A stretch of DNA of 22,902 bases from a virus (IMGVR_UViG_3300031578_000358:1-22902); one strand, 5' to 3'; positions 6,923 to 14,992 are shown, numbered from the stretch's first letter. Numbers and translations are program-made. Notes: generated by a model from the letters alone, not told the origin.

Positions 6923-7337
6923 GAAGTATAAGAAGATGAATCCTAAAACAAATAGGATGAAGAATTTTAAAAAGACCAGACAAATGGTCACGGAAATCCC
7001 ACCAGAAGAACGATCGTTCGAAAACATTCCTAAGTATTCAACAGGAAAACCCAAAGTAAAATTTCAAGATTGGTTAGAAATAGAACATGGTGAAAAAGGT
7101 TCCTTATATGGCAAGGCAAAGAATGGTAAGTGTTATGGATGGAGTCATAGAGCTGTCTATGGTTTCAAAGCTGGTGATGAAGTCAAAGGTGATAGCTTGG
7201 GTAAAAAGGTAGAATATCCTAAGTTACCAGATGGACAGTTTGACTTTGATAAACCAAGTTATGAATCTGATTTTACAATAAAAAATGATGCACATGCTAT
7301 GGAAGTAGCCAAGACATTTGCTCACAATGTTAGCTAG
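6864..7337 (+). CDS. Unknown conserved-looking phage protein
   Basis: 157 residues, with a strong AGGGAGG site at about 6851-6857 setting the start. N-terminus MPKFKEFAETTY is similar to the leader class (F-A-E|T), followed by a basic region (AKREKYKKMNPKTNRMKNFKK). The C-terminal half contains GKCYGWSHRAVYGFKAGDEV and ends in ANxxA-like DDAHAMEVAKTFAHNVS-type helix. GWSHRA-type segments recur in phage proteins of unknown function. Its TAG stop shares the CTAG palindrome with the stop of the convergent transglycosylase gene. Confidence 0.7.
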   Translation: MPKFKEFAETTYTVPMAKREKYKKMNPKTNRMKNFKKTRQMVTEIPPEERSFENIPKYSTGKPKVKFQDWLEIEHGEKGSLYGKAKNGKCYGWSHRAVYGFKAGDEVKGDSLGKKVEYPKLPDGQFDFDKPSYESDFTIKNDAHAMEVAKTFAHNVS

Positions 7338-8065
7338 TGCTTCTCTTCTGTTGATTCTTCTTCTAATTCTTTAGATTTTGGATTTGAATCTTTATTATAT
7401 TCATACATTTCCAAAGTTGCCCACCATTTTAATATTTCATCCATATACTTTTTAGCGTCGGCTTTGCTTGCTTTTTTAGATAAGTACTTATGAAATGTTT
7501 CTGTTAAATCTCCATCACTTTCATCATAGTAATCTCTAAATATTTGGCATCCTATATCTATATTAATATCAACGTGATATAACTGTTCTAAAGTTATTCC
7601 TTTCATTTTTTCAATATGCCACTTTGCAAATACTTGCATCAGTCCTCTTGCCAATACTTCTCCTTTACTATTTTTACTTCTAGCTAGAGGATTTAAGTCG
7701 CTTTCTTTTTTCATAATAGCAATGATTAATTTCTTTGGCAGACCATATTTCTCGTGCGATCTATCAACTGCTTCTGCTATTACTTTAGCAGTACTTTCGT
7801 TAAACCTTCCATTAAGGTGTTGAATAAACTTCCATGTTGGGATGGCATTTTGTTTTTCAACATATCTGATTTCATGTTTTATTTTTGGTTCTGGTGATGG
7901 TGGTATATTATTATCAATTACTTCCTGTATGTATAGTGGTCCATGAAAGTATTGATAGCTAGCCCATACAGTAAATGATGATATTACAAATAAAAGTAAA
8001 CAAATCCTAAATAGAATTTTAAATATATTGATAGTTTTTGATGAGTACTTTGTTGTATATAACAT
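7334..8065 (-). CDS. Membrane-anchored lytic transglycosylase (SLT domain)
   Basis: 243 residues. A Lys-rich N-terminus precedes a membrane segment at about residues 14-37, so the enzyme is a signal-anchored periplasmic protein. The SLT fold follows: the catalytic Glu is E121 in IAIMKKESDLNP, with the family's GLMQV motif at 141-145 and a helix with an IGCQIFRDYYDE core. The enzyme would cleave the glycan strands of peptidoglycan, either for lysis or for local remodelling. The C-terminal tail is acidic and low complexity. TAATG coupling to the upstream gene, whose last codons supply the ribosome site. Being in the replication operon and not with tail genes is unusual for a virion muralytic enzyme. 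Confidence 0.85.
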   Translation of the reverse strand: MLYTTKYSSKTINIFKILFRICLLLFVISSFTVWASYQYFHGPLYIQEVIDNNIPPSPEPKIKHEIRYVEKQNAIPTWKFIQHLNGRFNESTAKVIAEAVDRSHEKYGLPKKLIIAIMKKESDLNPLARSKNSKGEVLARGLMQVFAKWHIEKMKGITLEQLYHVDINIDIGCQIFRDYYDESDGDLTETFHKYLSKKASKADAKKYMDEILKWWATLEMYEYNKDSNPKSKELEEESTEEKH

Positions 8066-8592
8066 TAATTATTCTCTTCCTCTTCATCTTCTTCTCTTAC
8101 GAAGCATCCATCGTTATATCCATCGTCATATCCTTCCTCTTTACCTTCATTATATCCATCACGGTGACCTTCTTCATATCCACGTTGTTGTCCATCTGAG
8201 TATCCTTCTTCTCTTCCATTCTCATATCCTTCGTTATATGCGTCCTCATTATCATCATTCCAATCATCACGTCTTGTTGTATCATTTTCTTCAAGAGCTT
8301 TCATATAACCCGTTGCGTGTCCACTATCTTCACCAAGATAAAATGATTCATCAATAAGATCAAGTAAAAACTCGTGTTGATCGTCATTAAAGATACGTAC
8401 TCGTCTTATTTTATCTCTCATTTCATCAATACTTTGGCACTTGAGTACCTTCATTTCATGCCTAAATCTTAATGAATCAACATATTGTTTTGATTCACTA
8501 AGACTCATTCCTGTTAGTTCCCTATGTAACTTGATAGCTTTAATTATTTCACCTGCTTTTACATAATCCATAACACTAATCATTTCTGTCAT
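8065..8592 (-). CDS. L7/L12 C-terminal-domain-like protein with Gly/Tyr tetrapeptide repeat tail
   Basis: 175 residues, started after an AGGAG with a six-base spacer. Residues 8-48 match the ribosomal L7/L12 C-terminal domain pattern (GEIIKAIKLHRELTGMSLSESKQYVD); in L7/L12 that domain contacts translation factors. Residues 113-165 form a repeat with a four-residue period, mostly x-x-G-Y or E-x-G-x (YNEGYENGREEGYSDG), and the end is a run of acidic residues. Similar small L7/L12-like proteins exist in bacteria, but I do not know this fusion. Sits between DNA polymerase and the transglycosylase. Role unknown; a link to the translation machinery is inference. Confidence 0.65.
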   Translation of the reverse strand: MTEMISVMDYVKAGEIIKAIKLHRELTGMSLSESKQYVDSLRFRHEMKVLKCQSIDEMRDKIRRVRIFNDDQHEFLLDLIDESFYLGEDSGHATGYMKALEENDTTRRDDWNDDNEDAYNEGYENGREEGYSDGQQRGYEEGHRDGYNEGKEEGYDDGYNDGCFVREEDEEEENN

Positions 8593-8601
8593 TGTATTCT
8601 C

Positions 8602-11202
8602 CTAACTAAAAAATAAATTTAACTTTGTTTGTGAATCACCTCTAATCAGATACTCTTTGACCATTGGTTTTAATAATGTTTCAATTTTCTTTATAAAGAA
8701 TTTGTTTATCATAGTATCAGCATCGAACTGAAGTATTGTGTCAAATTCTTCCGGCCATTCTTGAAAAGTAATTGTTTCTACATTGAATGGATTTTTCTTT
8801 ACATAAGCAACCCTTGATTTTATACCCTCATGTATGTCCTGATACTTATGTTCTATTTCTAATAACTTCAATAACATTCTATAGTTATAGACTCCCTTTA
8901 CATGCCATGGTGTGCCTTTTATAGGATGACCAGTGCCAAGATATTTCTGTATGTTATTGATTCCTATATTAGCAGCTAATTCCCCAGGAGTTAAATCTCT
9001 TAACTCCTTTTTATACTTCTTAATCATTACAGTTATTTGTTCTTCTGCTTCCTGTCTCATAATCATTTCCATGATATGTCTTAATCTTGGTCTAACAGCT
9101 TGAGCGCTATCTGATCTAATAATTTCAAGACCAGTTACAGAAATTTCATCACATGGTGTTCCTTCTTCATTAACTTTCCAATAAGCATATTTCTTTTTCT
9201 TTACGAATAAGGCTGTTCTGGCAATGATTTCTTGTTTAAATTCTATTTTAAAATCTGTTACTTGTGAGTTGAAGTCCATCAACTGAGTTTCTTCATAAGT
9301 CCTCATGTTAACATATGGTTCAATCTCATTCTTTGAGAAATCAATTATATTTTGAATCTTTTCTTCACTGGGTTTATCTTCCCAGTCTGGATCGACTCTT
9401 GAAAAGTATTCACCCAGTGTAACAAATAACGAATCAGTATCAATGTAGGCAACTAAGTCTGATGGAAGACCATCAATTTTAAGATCACTAAAGTATTCAT
9501 TAACAAATTTTTGACCTTGTTTGATTGAGTGTCTTGCACAGGAAGTAATTGCCTCAGCGATATTTGTATTAAAATATCTTGAATAAGGAACAGCAAGGAT
9601 TCCAAATACAGCATTTAACCAAATTTTTAAAGCCCATTGAAGTGAGAATAACTCTTGTGCCCTTTCTAATAACTTATCTTTTTTTTCACCATCTGGCATC
9701 TCTGCTGCATCGTCTCTCATTTTCCTCATTCTATCTTTCACTTCTTTTCTCTTGAAGAAAACGTTTCTTTCTACTTCGGCAATGACTCCGGTTTCAGTTG
9801 TTGTGAATATAGAACCACATGGTGCAATGGCTAGAAGTCCCTTTTTAACGGCCATGTTAAATTTATTTAATTTTATACCATCAAAAGATATAATTCCTTT
9901 GTCTTCTTTGAACATATCGAATTTTGGAAACTCTCTATTTTTAGTATAATAAATAACATCTTGCTCTCTTATACCAAGTATTCTACCATAGTAAGTTTCG
10001 CTGCTCATGTTTAGAGCTATCATCTTTGATGGATATGATGAAGTAATATCAAAATCAACTACCCACTCATGAAGTCCTTCAATAGGTTTTTTAACATAAG
10101 CGGCTTCGAATGTTTCCTGAGTACCACCAGCGAAATGAGGGGCACACAAATTATTTCTCCTATAGTGAGTTAACAACGCTCCCTCAATTAGCTGAGTCAT
10201 AGCATTATAATATTTCGCTGGTGCTTTTGATAGTAATGATAGAGATTGAATAAGTTTTATATATCCTAACTTATCTTCTAACTCATTAACTCTTATGCAG
10301 TCAATCGCATTGTATTCGGTAAATGAATCCCAATCGTTTACATACCAATCAATAAAACTAGAAAATTTATTTTGAATTTTACCCACGCCGAGTTCTGTTT
10401 CTGATACATATTGAAGAGTATAGTTTTCAAGATTTTTTGGAGTATACCATCTATATACATTGTAGTAATCAAGAATGCAAACTCCCGCAATATCTATGTT
10501 TATTTCTTCACTATGTTTTTGTTTCCATGTTTTTACCACACCAATCGGTGACATTAAGTTATGTGGTGAGGCTTCTCCAAATAAATTTTTAGACCTATTG
10601 ATAAGATATGGTAAATCAAAACTCCATATATTCCAACCACTTAAAATATCACATGGATATTTGTGCATATATGTAAATAACTTACGAAGTAAATCTTGTT
10701 CTGTTTCACAGTATACAAATATTATATCCTCCATTTTACCAGTATAGTGTTTTGTGCCAAATGTAATTGTTTTGTGGTTTTTATTATTTCTTAATGAAAC
10801 CAGAACTACCGGATCCTTTGGATCTAACACATCTGGAAATCCTTTATCTGGTATTACTTCAATATCTATATAATATACTGTCATGTTTGGTACTGACATT
10901 TCATCATCTGGAATATCATAGTATCTTTCAGATAAAAACTGTACATCCGGTCTTACTTTATTTTCATATACATTAGAACTTTCTTTTTGAAAAGCATAGT
11001 ACTCATAATAATTTCTAAATTCTTTTTTAATTACTGGTACTCCATCTATTGTGTTAGCTTCGTGAGGTCGTCCTCTAGCTGGTACAAATACATAAGGAAC
11101 CCAATTTATTTTTGTATATAAATCTTCTCCATTATATTGTTCCCATAAATGAATGGTAGAATTTCTTGTATCGTAATATGAATTTTTGAAAATTTTAGCC
11201 AC
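8602..11202 (-). CDS. gp43: Family B replicative DNA polymerase with 3'-5' exonuclease
   Basis: 866 residues from the GTG at 11202, close to T4 gp43 in length. Exonuclease motifs: Exo I YYIDIEV (D113, E115), Exo II NIWSFD, Exo III YNAID. Polymerase motifs: A DFDITSSYPS, B KIWLNAVFG, C YIDTDS. The C-terminus QTKLNLFFS matches the Q-x-x-L-x-x-F-F clamp-binding peptide, so it should act with a gp45-type sliding clamp. The start is uncertain: GTG directly abuts the GGGAGG site with no spacer, whereas an in-frame ATT at 11193-11191 lies eight bases from it and would give MFKNSYYD. An in-frame TAA at 11211-11209 rules out an upstream start. Confidence 0.97.
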   Translation of the reverse strand: MAKIFKNSYYDTRNSTIHLWEQYNGEDLYTKINWVPYVFVPARGRPHEANTIDGVPVIKKEFRNYYEYYAFQKESSNVYENKVRPDVQFLSERYYDIPDDEMSVPNMTVYYIDIEVIPDKGFPDVLDPKDPVVLVSLRNNKNHKTITFGTKHYTGKMEDIIFVYCETEQDLLRKLFTYMHKYPCDILSGWNIWSFDLPYLINRSKNLFGEASPHNLMSPIGVVKTWKQKHSEEINIDIAGVCILDYYNVYRWYTPKNLENYTLQYVSETELGVGKIQNKFSSFIDWYVNDWDSFTEYNAIDCIRVNELEDKLGYIKLIQSLSLLSKAPAKYYNAMTQLIEGALLTHYRRNNLCAPHFAGGTQETFEAAYVKKPIEGLHEWVVDFDITSSYPSKMIALNMSSETYYGRILGIREQDVIYYTKNREFPKFDMFKEDKGIISFDGIKLNKFNMAVKKGLLAIAPCGSIFTTTETGVIAEVERNVFFKRKEVKDRMRKMRDDAAEMPDGEKKDKLLERAQELFSLQWALKIWLNAVFGILAVPYSRYFNTNIAEAITSCARHSIKQGQKFVNEYFSDLKIDGLPSDLVAYIDTDSLFVTLGEYFSRVDPDWEDKPSEEKIQNIIDFSKNEIEPYVNMRTYEETQLMDFNSQVTDFKIEFKQEIIARTALFVKKKKYAYWKVNEEGTPCDEISVTGLEIIRSDSAQAVRPRLRHIMEMIMRQEAEEQITVMIKKYKKELRDLTPGELAANIGINNIQKYLGTGHPIKGTPWHVKGVYNYRMLLKLLEIEHKYQDIHEGIKSRVAYVKKNPFNVETITFQEWPEEFDTILQFDADTMINKFFIKKIETLLKPMVKEYLIRGDSQTKLNLFFS

Positions 11203-11208
11203 CTCCCG

Positions 11209-11775
11209 TTAATATTGATATGATCTTACGTCTTTAAATTTGGCAATACTTTCTTCTAGTAATTTTATTCCTGAATCCTTCTGGTATATACAATATGCTG
11301 GATGAACACTCATTACAGCATATATTTGATATTGGGTAAGTGTTTCTATCCATCCATTATACTTAACTATGCCTTGATAGGAACCATTTAAAGAACCTCT
11401 GGCATAGTTTCCAAAAGCAATCATTTTTTCCGGGCTGACTACTTTGATATATTTTCCTACCCATTGGTGGCATGTTCTAACTTGTTCAAGGGTTGGTTTT
11501 CCATTTGAACCACCATTAACTGGTCTACAATTAACTGAATTTATTACTAAGAATTGTTCTTTTCTAAATCCTTGTTTTGCCATAGCCGTTCCAAGTATTT
11601 CTCCGGCTTTCCCTACAAATGGCTCATTTTTATCTACTTCATCTTTGCCTGGTGCTTCTCCTAAAGCACAAAATATTGACATAGGTGTCCAGTATGGTTT
11701 TACACGGCCACCTGTATGCAGTTCACATTCAGTACACTGGCTTATCATTCCATCCAATAACTCCAGCATTCTCAT
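11209..11775 (-). CDS. Iron-sulfur uracil-DNA glycosylase (family 4-like)
   Basis: 188 residues from the ATG at 11775. Family landmarks are GEAPGKDEVD (39-48), EPFVGKAGEIL (51-61), INSVNCRP and the SVHPAY active-site segment. Cys14, Cys17, Cys83 and Cys102 have the spacing of a [4Fe-4S] cluster. It excises uracil from DNA and fits the adjacent dUTPase as a uracil-exclusion pair. The frame stays open to a GTG at 11838 inside the dUTPase gene, but those codons encode the dUTPase motif 5 in another frame, and family members usually begin 10-15 residues before the first Cys, so I chose 11775. No start has an ideal ribosome site. Six bases separate its stop from the polymerase GTG. Confidence 0.88.
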   Translation of the reverse strand: MRMLELLDGMISQCTECELHTGGRVKPYWTPMSIFCALGEAPGKDEVDKNEPFVGKAGEILGTAMAKQGFRKEQFLVINSVNCRPVNGGSNGKPTLEQVRTCHQWVGKYIKVVSPEKMIAFGNYARGSLNGSYQGIVKYNGWIETLTQYQIYAVMSVHPAYCIYQKDSGIKLLEESIAKFKDVRSYQY

Positions 11776-11782
11776 TTGTTTA

Positions 11783-12325
11783 TTACTTAGTAACTCCACC
11801 TGTCGAACCGAATCCTCCTTTCCCTCTTGCTGTGTCACTTAACTGATCTACTTCTTCAATAACACATCTGATTATAGGACTTACTATTCCTTGAGCTATT
11901 CTATCACCAATATTAATCTTAAACATATCCATGGGATTATTATTAACTACAGGAATTAAAATTTCACCACGATAGTCTTGATCTATTGTACCAATTCCTA
12001 TAGCAATATAATTTGGATATTGTTTTGATAAACCACTTCTTTGTCTTATTGTGAGTTCTGAATTACATGGTATTTGTACTGCCAGTCCTGTTGTTACAAC
12101 TCCTTTTCCTTGTGGAGCCAATATAAATGAAATATTTGAGTAAATATCAAACCCGACTGCTCCTTCAGTCATATATTGTGGTATTATTGCATTATCACTT
12201 AACTTCTTGAATTTAATTGTATTACAATCATCACCTTTTCTTACACCACATTCTACACAGTACTCATGATTATTAAATGACTTATTAAACTGTGTTGATT
12301 TCCAAACATGTTTTGTGCATTTCAT
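11783..12325 (-). CDS. dut: dUTPase with N-terminal zinc knuckle
   Basis: 180 residues. All five trimeric dUTPase motifs are present: GAVGFDIYS (55-63), RQRSGLS (94-100), GTIDQDYRGE (112-121), GDRIAQ (140-145) and RGKGGFGSTG (167-176). It hydrolyses dUTP to dUMP, lowering uracil incorporation and feeding dTTP synthesis. Unusually, about 36 residues precede the enzyme with Cys3, His6, Cys23 and Cys26 (CTKHVW, then YCVECG), a likely zinc knuckle. The start overlaps the helicase stop as TAATG, with a purine-rich GAGGAAGGGGAAG ribosome site. The extra knuckle may tether it to DNA or to a replication partner; that is inference. Confidence 0.95.
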   Translation of the reverse strand: MKCTKHVWKSTQFNKSFNNHEYCVECGVRKGDDCNTIKFKKLSDNAIIPQYMTEGAVGFDIYSNISFILAPQGKGVVTTGLAVQIPCNSELTIRQRSGLSKQYPNYIAIGIGTIDQDYRGEILIPVVNNNPMDMFKINIGDRIAQGIVSPIIRCVIEEVDQLSDTARGKGGFGSTGGVTK

Positions 12326-13728
12326 TAATTTCTTCTTCCCCTTCCTCTTGTTGTATTTGCTTCTTCTCTGTGATTTGGTGGTGGTACTAAGTTTCTATCA
12401 TCACCTGATTCCCGAGCATCTGCTGCCCACATGTCCAATTCAGTTGAGTCATACATTCTAAGACTTCTAGCATCATAATAAAGTCTGCCTATTTCACCAA
12501 CTCTACCACCCAGTCTATTCTTTACTAACTTATAAAGAATTTCATTTGCATAAACCATTGCGTCGTCATCCGTTCCAAATATTGCCATGAAATCTGCTGT
12601 GGCTGGTAACCCTAAACTTTCTGCTACATAAGTGAAGTCAAGTTCATCAAACCCTACAAATGATCCTTCTCTATTTAACTGACTTACTGAAACAACTGGA
12701 ATTTCAAATGCAAATGATAGCGCTCTCAATTCTTCTGCAATTCTTTTTACTGCGGAGTACATATTTCTTTCAACCTGATATGCTGTTTTCATCAAGTTGA
12801 TATAATCAACATAAATTATTGATGGTCTGATCCCCCTTATCAATAACTCACGAAGATAAATTGTGAACTCTAATACAGAAGCATTACCAGTTGGGAATTG
12901 TTTTATTAATAATGATCCTCTATCTTCCAATGCTTTTATTTCAGCTAGCTTTCTTGTCAGATTGTTTCTATAACCATTTGAAGCATACATTCTGTTTATA
13001 TCAAGTCCACTGTATATAGCGTCAAATCTTTGTGCGAAAGCATCTTGTGCCATTTCTAAAGTCATAATGACTACATTGTGGCCATGGAGAACCTGTCTAG
13101 CGGCAAAGTTTGCCATTGTGTTTGATTTAAATCCATGAATCCTAGCTGTTAATACAGACAAGGTAAATGGTGTGAACCCACCATTTATATACTCATCAAA
13201 CTGTGGATAATAGGTTGGTATTCTAATATTAGATGCAGTGAAAATTCTAGTTAACCTATCACCAAGATCACCAAAGTAGTTAAGACCTAAGTCAATCTTA
13301 ATATCTTTGGTTAGAGCTCTTTCTATTTTTTCCCTTATTTCAGGACGTCTTTCTACATCCTCTACAATTTCAACTGATTCGATAATAGCATTCTTGACTG
13401 CCTGTTCTTTTAAGTAGTTATTTGTTTGATCTATTAAATGGTTGTAGTTCCTTGCTATATCATAATCAATTGTATCAATTTCATCAAAAATTTCTGTTAT
13501 GTCTGTCTTTTCAAAATCATCTGGTAAAGAGTTAATAACTGTATCTCTTTGTGGGACTTCTCCATACTCATTTACATAATCCCTGCAAAATTTAAAAATA
13601 TGACTTACTGATGAATCATCGAAATAGTTTGGTTCAAAAGTACTTGTAACTAGGACAAGAAAATTCTTGTCAGTCATTAACCCCTTAATGATTAACTTTT
13701 CCAGAAAATCACTATCTAATCTTTCCAA
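12325..13728 (-). CDS. gp41: Replicative DnaB/gp41-type hexameric helicase
   Basis: 467 residues with a TTG start at 13728-13726, preceded by GGGGGA at good spacing. The N-terminal helical domain and the ATPase core follow T4 gp41 in order: FTLSVLTARIHGFKSNTMA, then VVIMTLEM (H1a-like), IIYVDYINLM (Walker B, about 304-313), VVSVSQLNRE, and LVKNRLGGRVG with the arginine-finger region. The Walker A is odd: residues 195-202 read A-R-I-H-G-F-K-S, so the two consensus glycines of GxxxxGK[ST] are replaced by Ala and Phe while Lys-Ser is kept. It should unwind the fork ahead of the polymerase encoded downstream. The C-terminus is Arg/Gly-rich (RGRGRRN). Confidence 0.9.
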   Translation of the reverse strand: MERLDSDFLEKLIIKGLMTDKNFLVLVTSTFEPNYFDDSSVSHIFKFCRDYVNEYGEVPQRDTVINSLPDDFEKTDITEIFDEIDTIDYDIARNYNHLIDQTNNYLKEQAVKNAIIESVEIVEDVERRPEIREKIERALTKDIKIDLGLNYFGDLGDRLTRIFTASNIRIPTYYPQFDEYINGGFTPFTLSVLTARIHGFKSNTMANFAARQVLHGHNVVIMTLEMAQDAFAQRFDAIYSGLDINRMYASNGYRNNLTRKLAEIKALEDRGSLLIKQFPTGNASVLEFTIYLRELLIRGIRPSIIYVDYINLMKTAYQVERNMYSAVKRIAEELRALSFAFEIPVVSVSQLNREGSFVGFDELDFTYVAESLGLPATADFMAIFGTDDDAMVYANEILYKLVKNRLGGRVGEIGRLYYDARSLRMYDSTELDMWAADARESGDDRNLVPPPNHREEANTTRGRGRRN

Positions 13729-13746
13729 TTATAATCCCCCGTCTTC

Positions 13747-14169
13747 TTACTTTAGATTTTTTGTATCAAAAGCCTTGCAACTATATATCATAACACCATT
13801 TCCTTGCTTACATGTCCACATACACTGGGCACATAAGAAGTTGATGTCTAACTTTGAGGCGTCATATTCACTTGCGCAGGCATATATAAACATTTTTTCT
13901 ACACCCCTGCCTACTATTTGACTTACTTTTGTTTTTCCATCTTTTAGGGCATATATATAAACATTTTTCATTAAAGTACTTGCGATTTTATCATTAATAT
14001 CCTTTATTCCATTATCCTTTAACCATTGTTTTAAGGAAACATGACCGGATATATGGGTTATGTCTTTGGAACTGTTTACTTTCTTATCAATTCTGAAAGA
14101 AAATCCGTTAAGGTTTCCATCATACCATTTGCCTTTTTTGTAAATTATAGCATCTGTGTCTAGTCTCAT
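13747..14169 (-). CDS. Unknown protein, first gene of the replication operon
   Basis: 140 residues from the ATG at 14169. The frame extends to 14190, but that ATG lies upstream of the predicted transcription start, and AAAGGAG sits ten bases before 14169. The N-terminal half is basic (IIYKKGKWYDGNLNGFSFRIDKK); the C-terminal half has five Cys, including CAQCMWTC and YSCKAF, plus an earlier ACASE. That might bind metal. Its position directly behind the promoter and ahead of the helicase suggests an early gene. I do not recognise it. Confidence 0.7.
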   Translation of the reverse strand: MRLDTDAIIYKKGKWYDGNLNGFSFRIDKKVNSSKDITHISGHVSLKQWLKDNGIKDINDKIASTLMKNVYIYALKDGKTKVSQIVGRGVEKMFIYACASEYDASKLDINFLCAQCMWTCKQGNGVMIYSCKAFDTKNLK

Positions 14170-14192
14170 TTCTATCCAACTCCTTTTCATAT

Positions 14193-14221
14193 ATTATACA
14201 CTAAATATAGTGAAAAGTAAA
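14193..14221 (-). promoter_or_regulatory. Sigma-70-type promoter for the minus replication operon
   Basis: Read on the minus strand: TTTACT (14221-14216), a 17-base spacer, and TATAAT (14198-14193). Initiation near 14186 would place the start of the RNA at the AAAGGAG of the 14169 gene, giving a very short leader. Confidence 0.7.
14199..14212. promoter_or_regulatory. Dyad inside the promoter spacer, possible operator
   Basis: CACTA-AATA-TAGTG is a perfect five-base inverted repeat lying entirely within the -35/-10 spacer of the minus promoter and upstream of the plus promoter. It is placed where a small repressor could block the leftward promoter. It may also be chance in AT-rich DNA. Confidence 0.35.
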
Positions 14222-14229
14222 TTTTTGGA

Positions 14230-14258
14230 TTTACAATTTATATTTGATACGATATAAT
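14230..14258 (+). promoter_or_regulatory. Sigma-70-type promoter for uvsY
   Basis: TTTACA (14230-14235), a spacer of exactly 17 bases and TATAAT (14253-14258). Initiation would fall near 14265, just at the AGGTGG ribosome site of the uvsY-like gene. It diverges from the minus promoter, with about 8 bases between the two -35 boxes. Confidence 0.75.
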
Positions 14259-14276
14259 TACTGTAGGTGGAATAAT

Positions 14277-14690
14277 ATGACAGAAGAAGAAAAAATTGTT
14301 GAAGCACTGCTTGTAGAACATCCAATACATGAGCTGGTAAGATTTTCAGAACTGGATATTACTCAGAAGCTGGAAGAAAATTCTTTTATGATAGTTAAAT
14401 ATAAAGAACTGTACTATAAAGAACTAGCATTGCTTGAAGACTTAGAAACAAAATATGAAAAGCTGGTTGGTATAAGATATAAGTATTATAGGTTTGAGGA
14501 CAATGAGTCTTGGACTAAACCAGAAATAGAAAAGTACTGCATACCATCTGATTCTAAAGTACTTCAAATGAAAGGAATACTAGCAAGGCAAAAAATAAAA
14601 GTAAGATTTTTTGAAACAGCGTTCAAAGCATTTGAGAATCAAGGTTGGCGTTTAAAAACTTTTGTAGATGCTATGAGGAGTGGTATATGA
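14277..14690 (+). CDS. uvsY: UvsY-like recombination mediator
   Basis: 137 residues from the ATG at 14277 (AGGTGG six bases upstream); an in-frame ATG at 14244 lies before the -10 box and cannot be used from this promoter. The length equals that of T4 UvsY. The layout also fits: an LDITQKLEENSFMIVKYKELYYKE opening like the T4 helix after the first Asp-rich turn, a central YYRF segment, and a C-terminal FKAFENQGWRLKTFVDAMRSG helix that mirrors the end of UvsY. UvsY loads the recombinase UvsX onto gp32-coated single strands. In T4 it also neighbours uvsW. The call rests on pattern and context, as overall similarity is low. Its stop overlaps the next start as ATGA. Confidence 0.75.
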   Translation: MTEEEKIVEALLVEHPIHELVRFSELDITQKLEENSFMIVKYKELYYKELALLEDLETKYEKLVGIRYKYYRFEDNESWTKPEIEKYCIPSDSKVLQMKGILARQKIKVRFFETAFKAFENQGWRLKTFVDAMRSGI

Positions 14691-14980
14691 AAAGAAGTGA
14701 ATGGCTAGAAGATGATAGATTTAAGCATGTATCTGAAATGATTGAATCATTGTGTGAGAAATATGAATTACCAATACCGGTAATTCTTCGAACTTATATA
14801 GGTGAGCCATGTGATTTTACTAGCCCACAAGTAATTAGATTATTTGTAAATAGTGATGTGGTAAGAGATATTTCATATGAAGACCATGCAATGCATGTAT
14901 TCGGACATTATCTTTGTAACCTCGAGCAAACGGAATTGAGTGATAGAGTAGTTGATATTGTTACGGAGAATTTGGAATGA
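14687..14980 (+). CDS. Small zincin-like protein with altered HExxH
   Basis: 97 residues from the ATG at 14687, which has GAGGAG six bases upstream and overlaps the uvsY stop as ATGA. Residues 66-90 read like the active-site helix of small phage zincins, but the motif is H70-V-F-G-H74 and not H-E-x-x-H: the catalytic Glu is Val. Asp or Glu ligand candidates (E80, D85) follow. It may be a catalytically dead zincin fold or a resemblance only. Function unknown. Confidence 0.6.
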   Translation: MKRSEWLEDDRFKHVSEMIESLCEKYELPIPVILRTYIGEPCDFTSPQVIRLFVNSDVVRDISYEDHAMHVFGHYLCNLEQTELSDRVVDIVTENLE

Positions 14981-14992
14981 TTGTGATAAAAA

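Noticed and set aside
14244-14276. Longer N-terminus for the UvsY-like protein
   Set aside because: The ATG at 14244 is upstream of the -10 box, and the ATG at 14277 has the ribosome site and matches the length of UvsY.
14645-14686. Longer N-terminus for the zincin-like gene
   Set aside because: No ribosome site at 14645; GAGGAG and the ATGA overlap support 14687.
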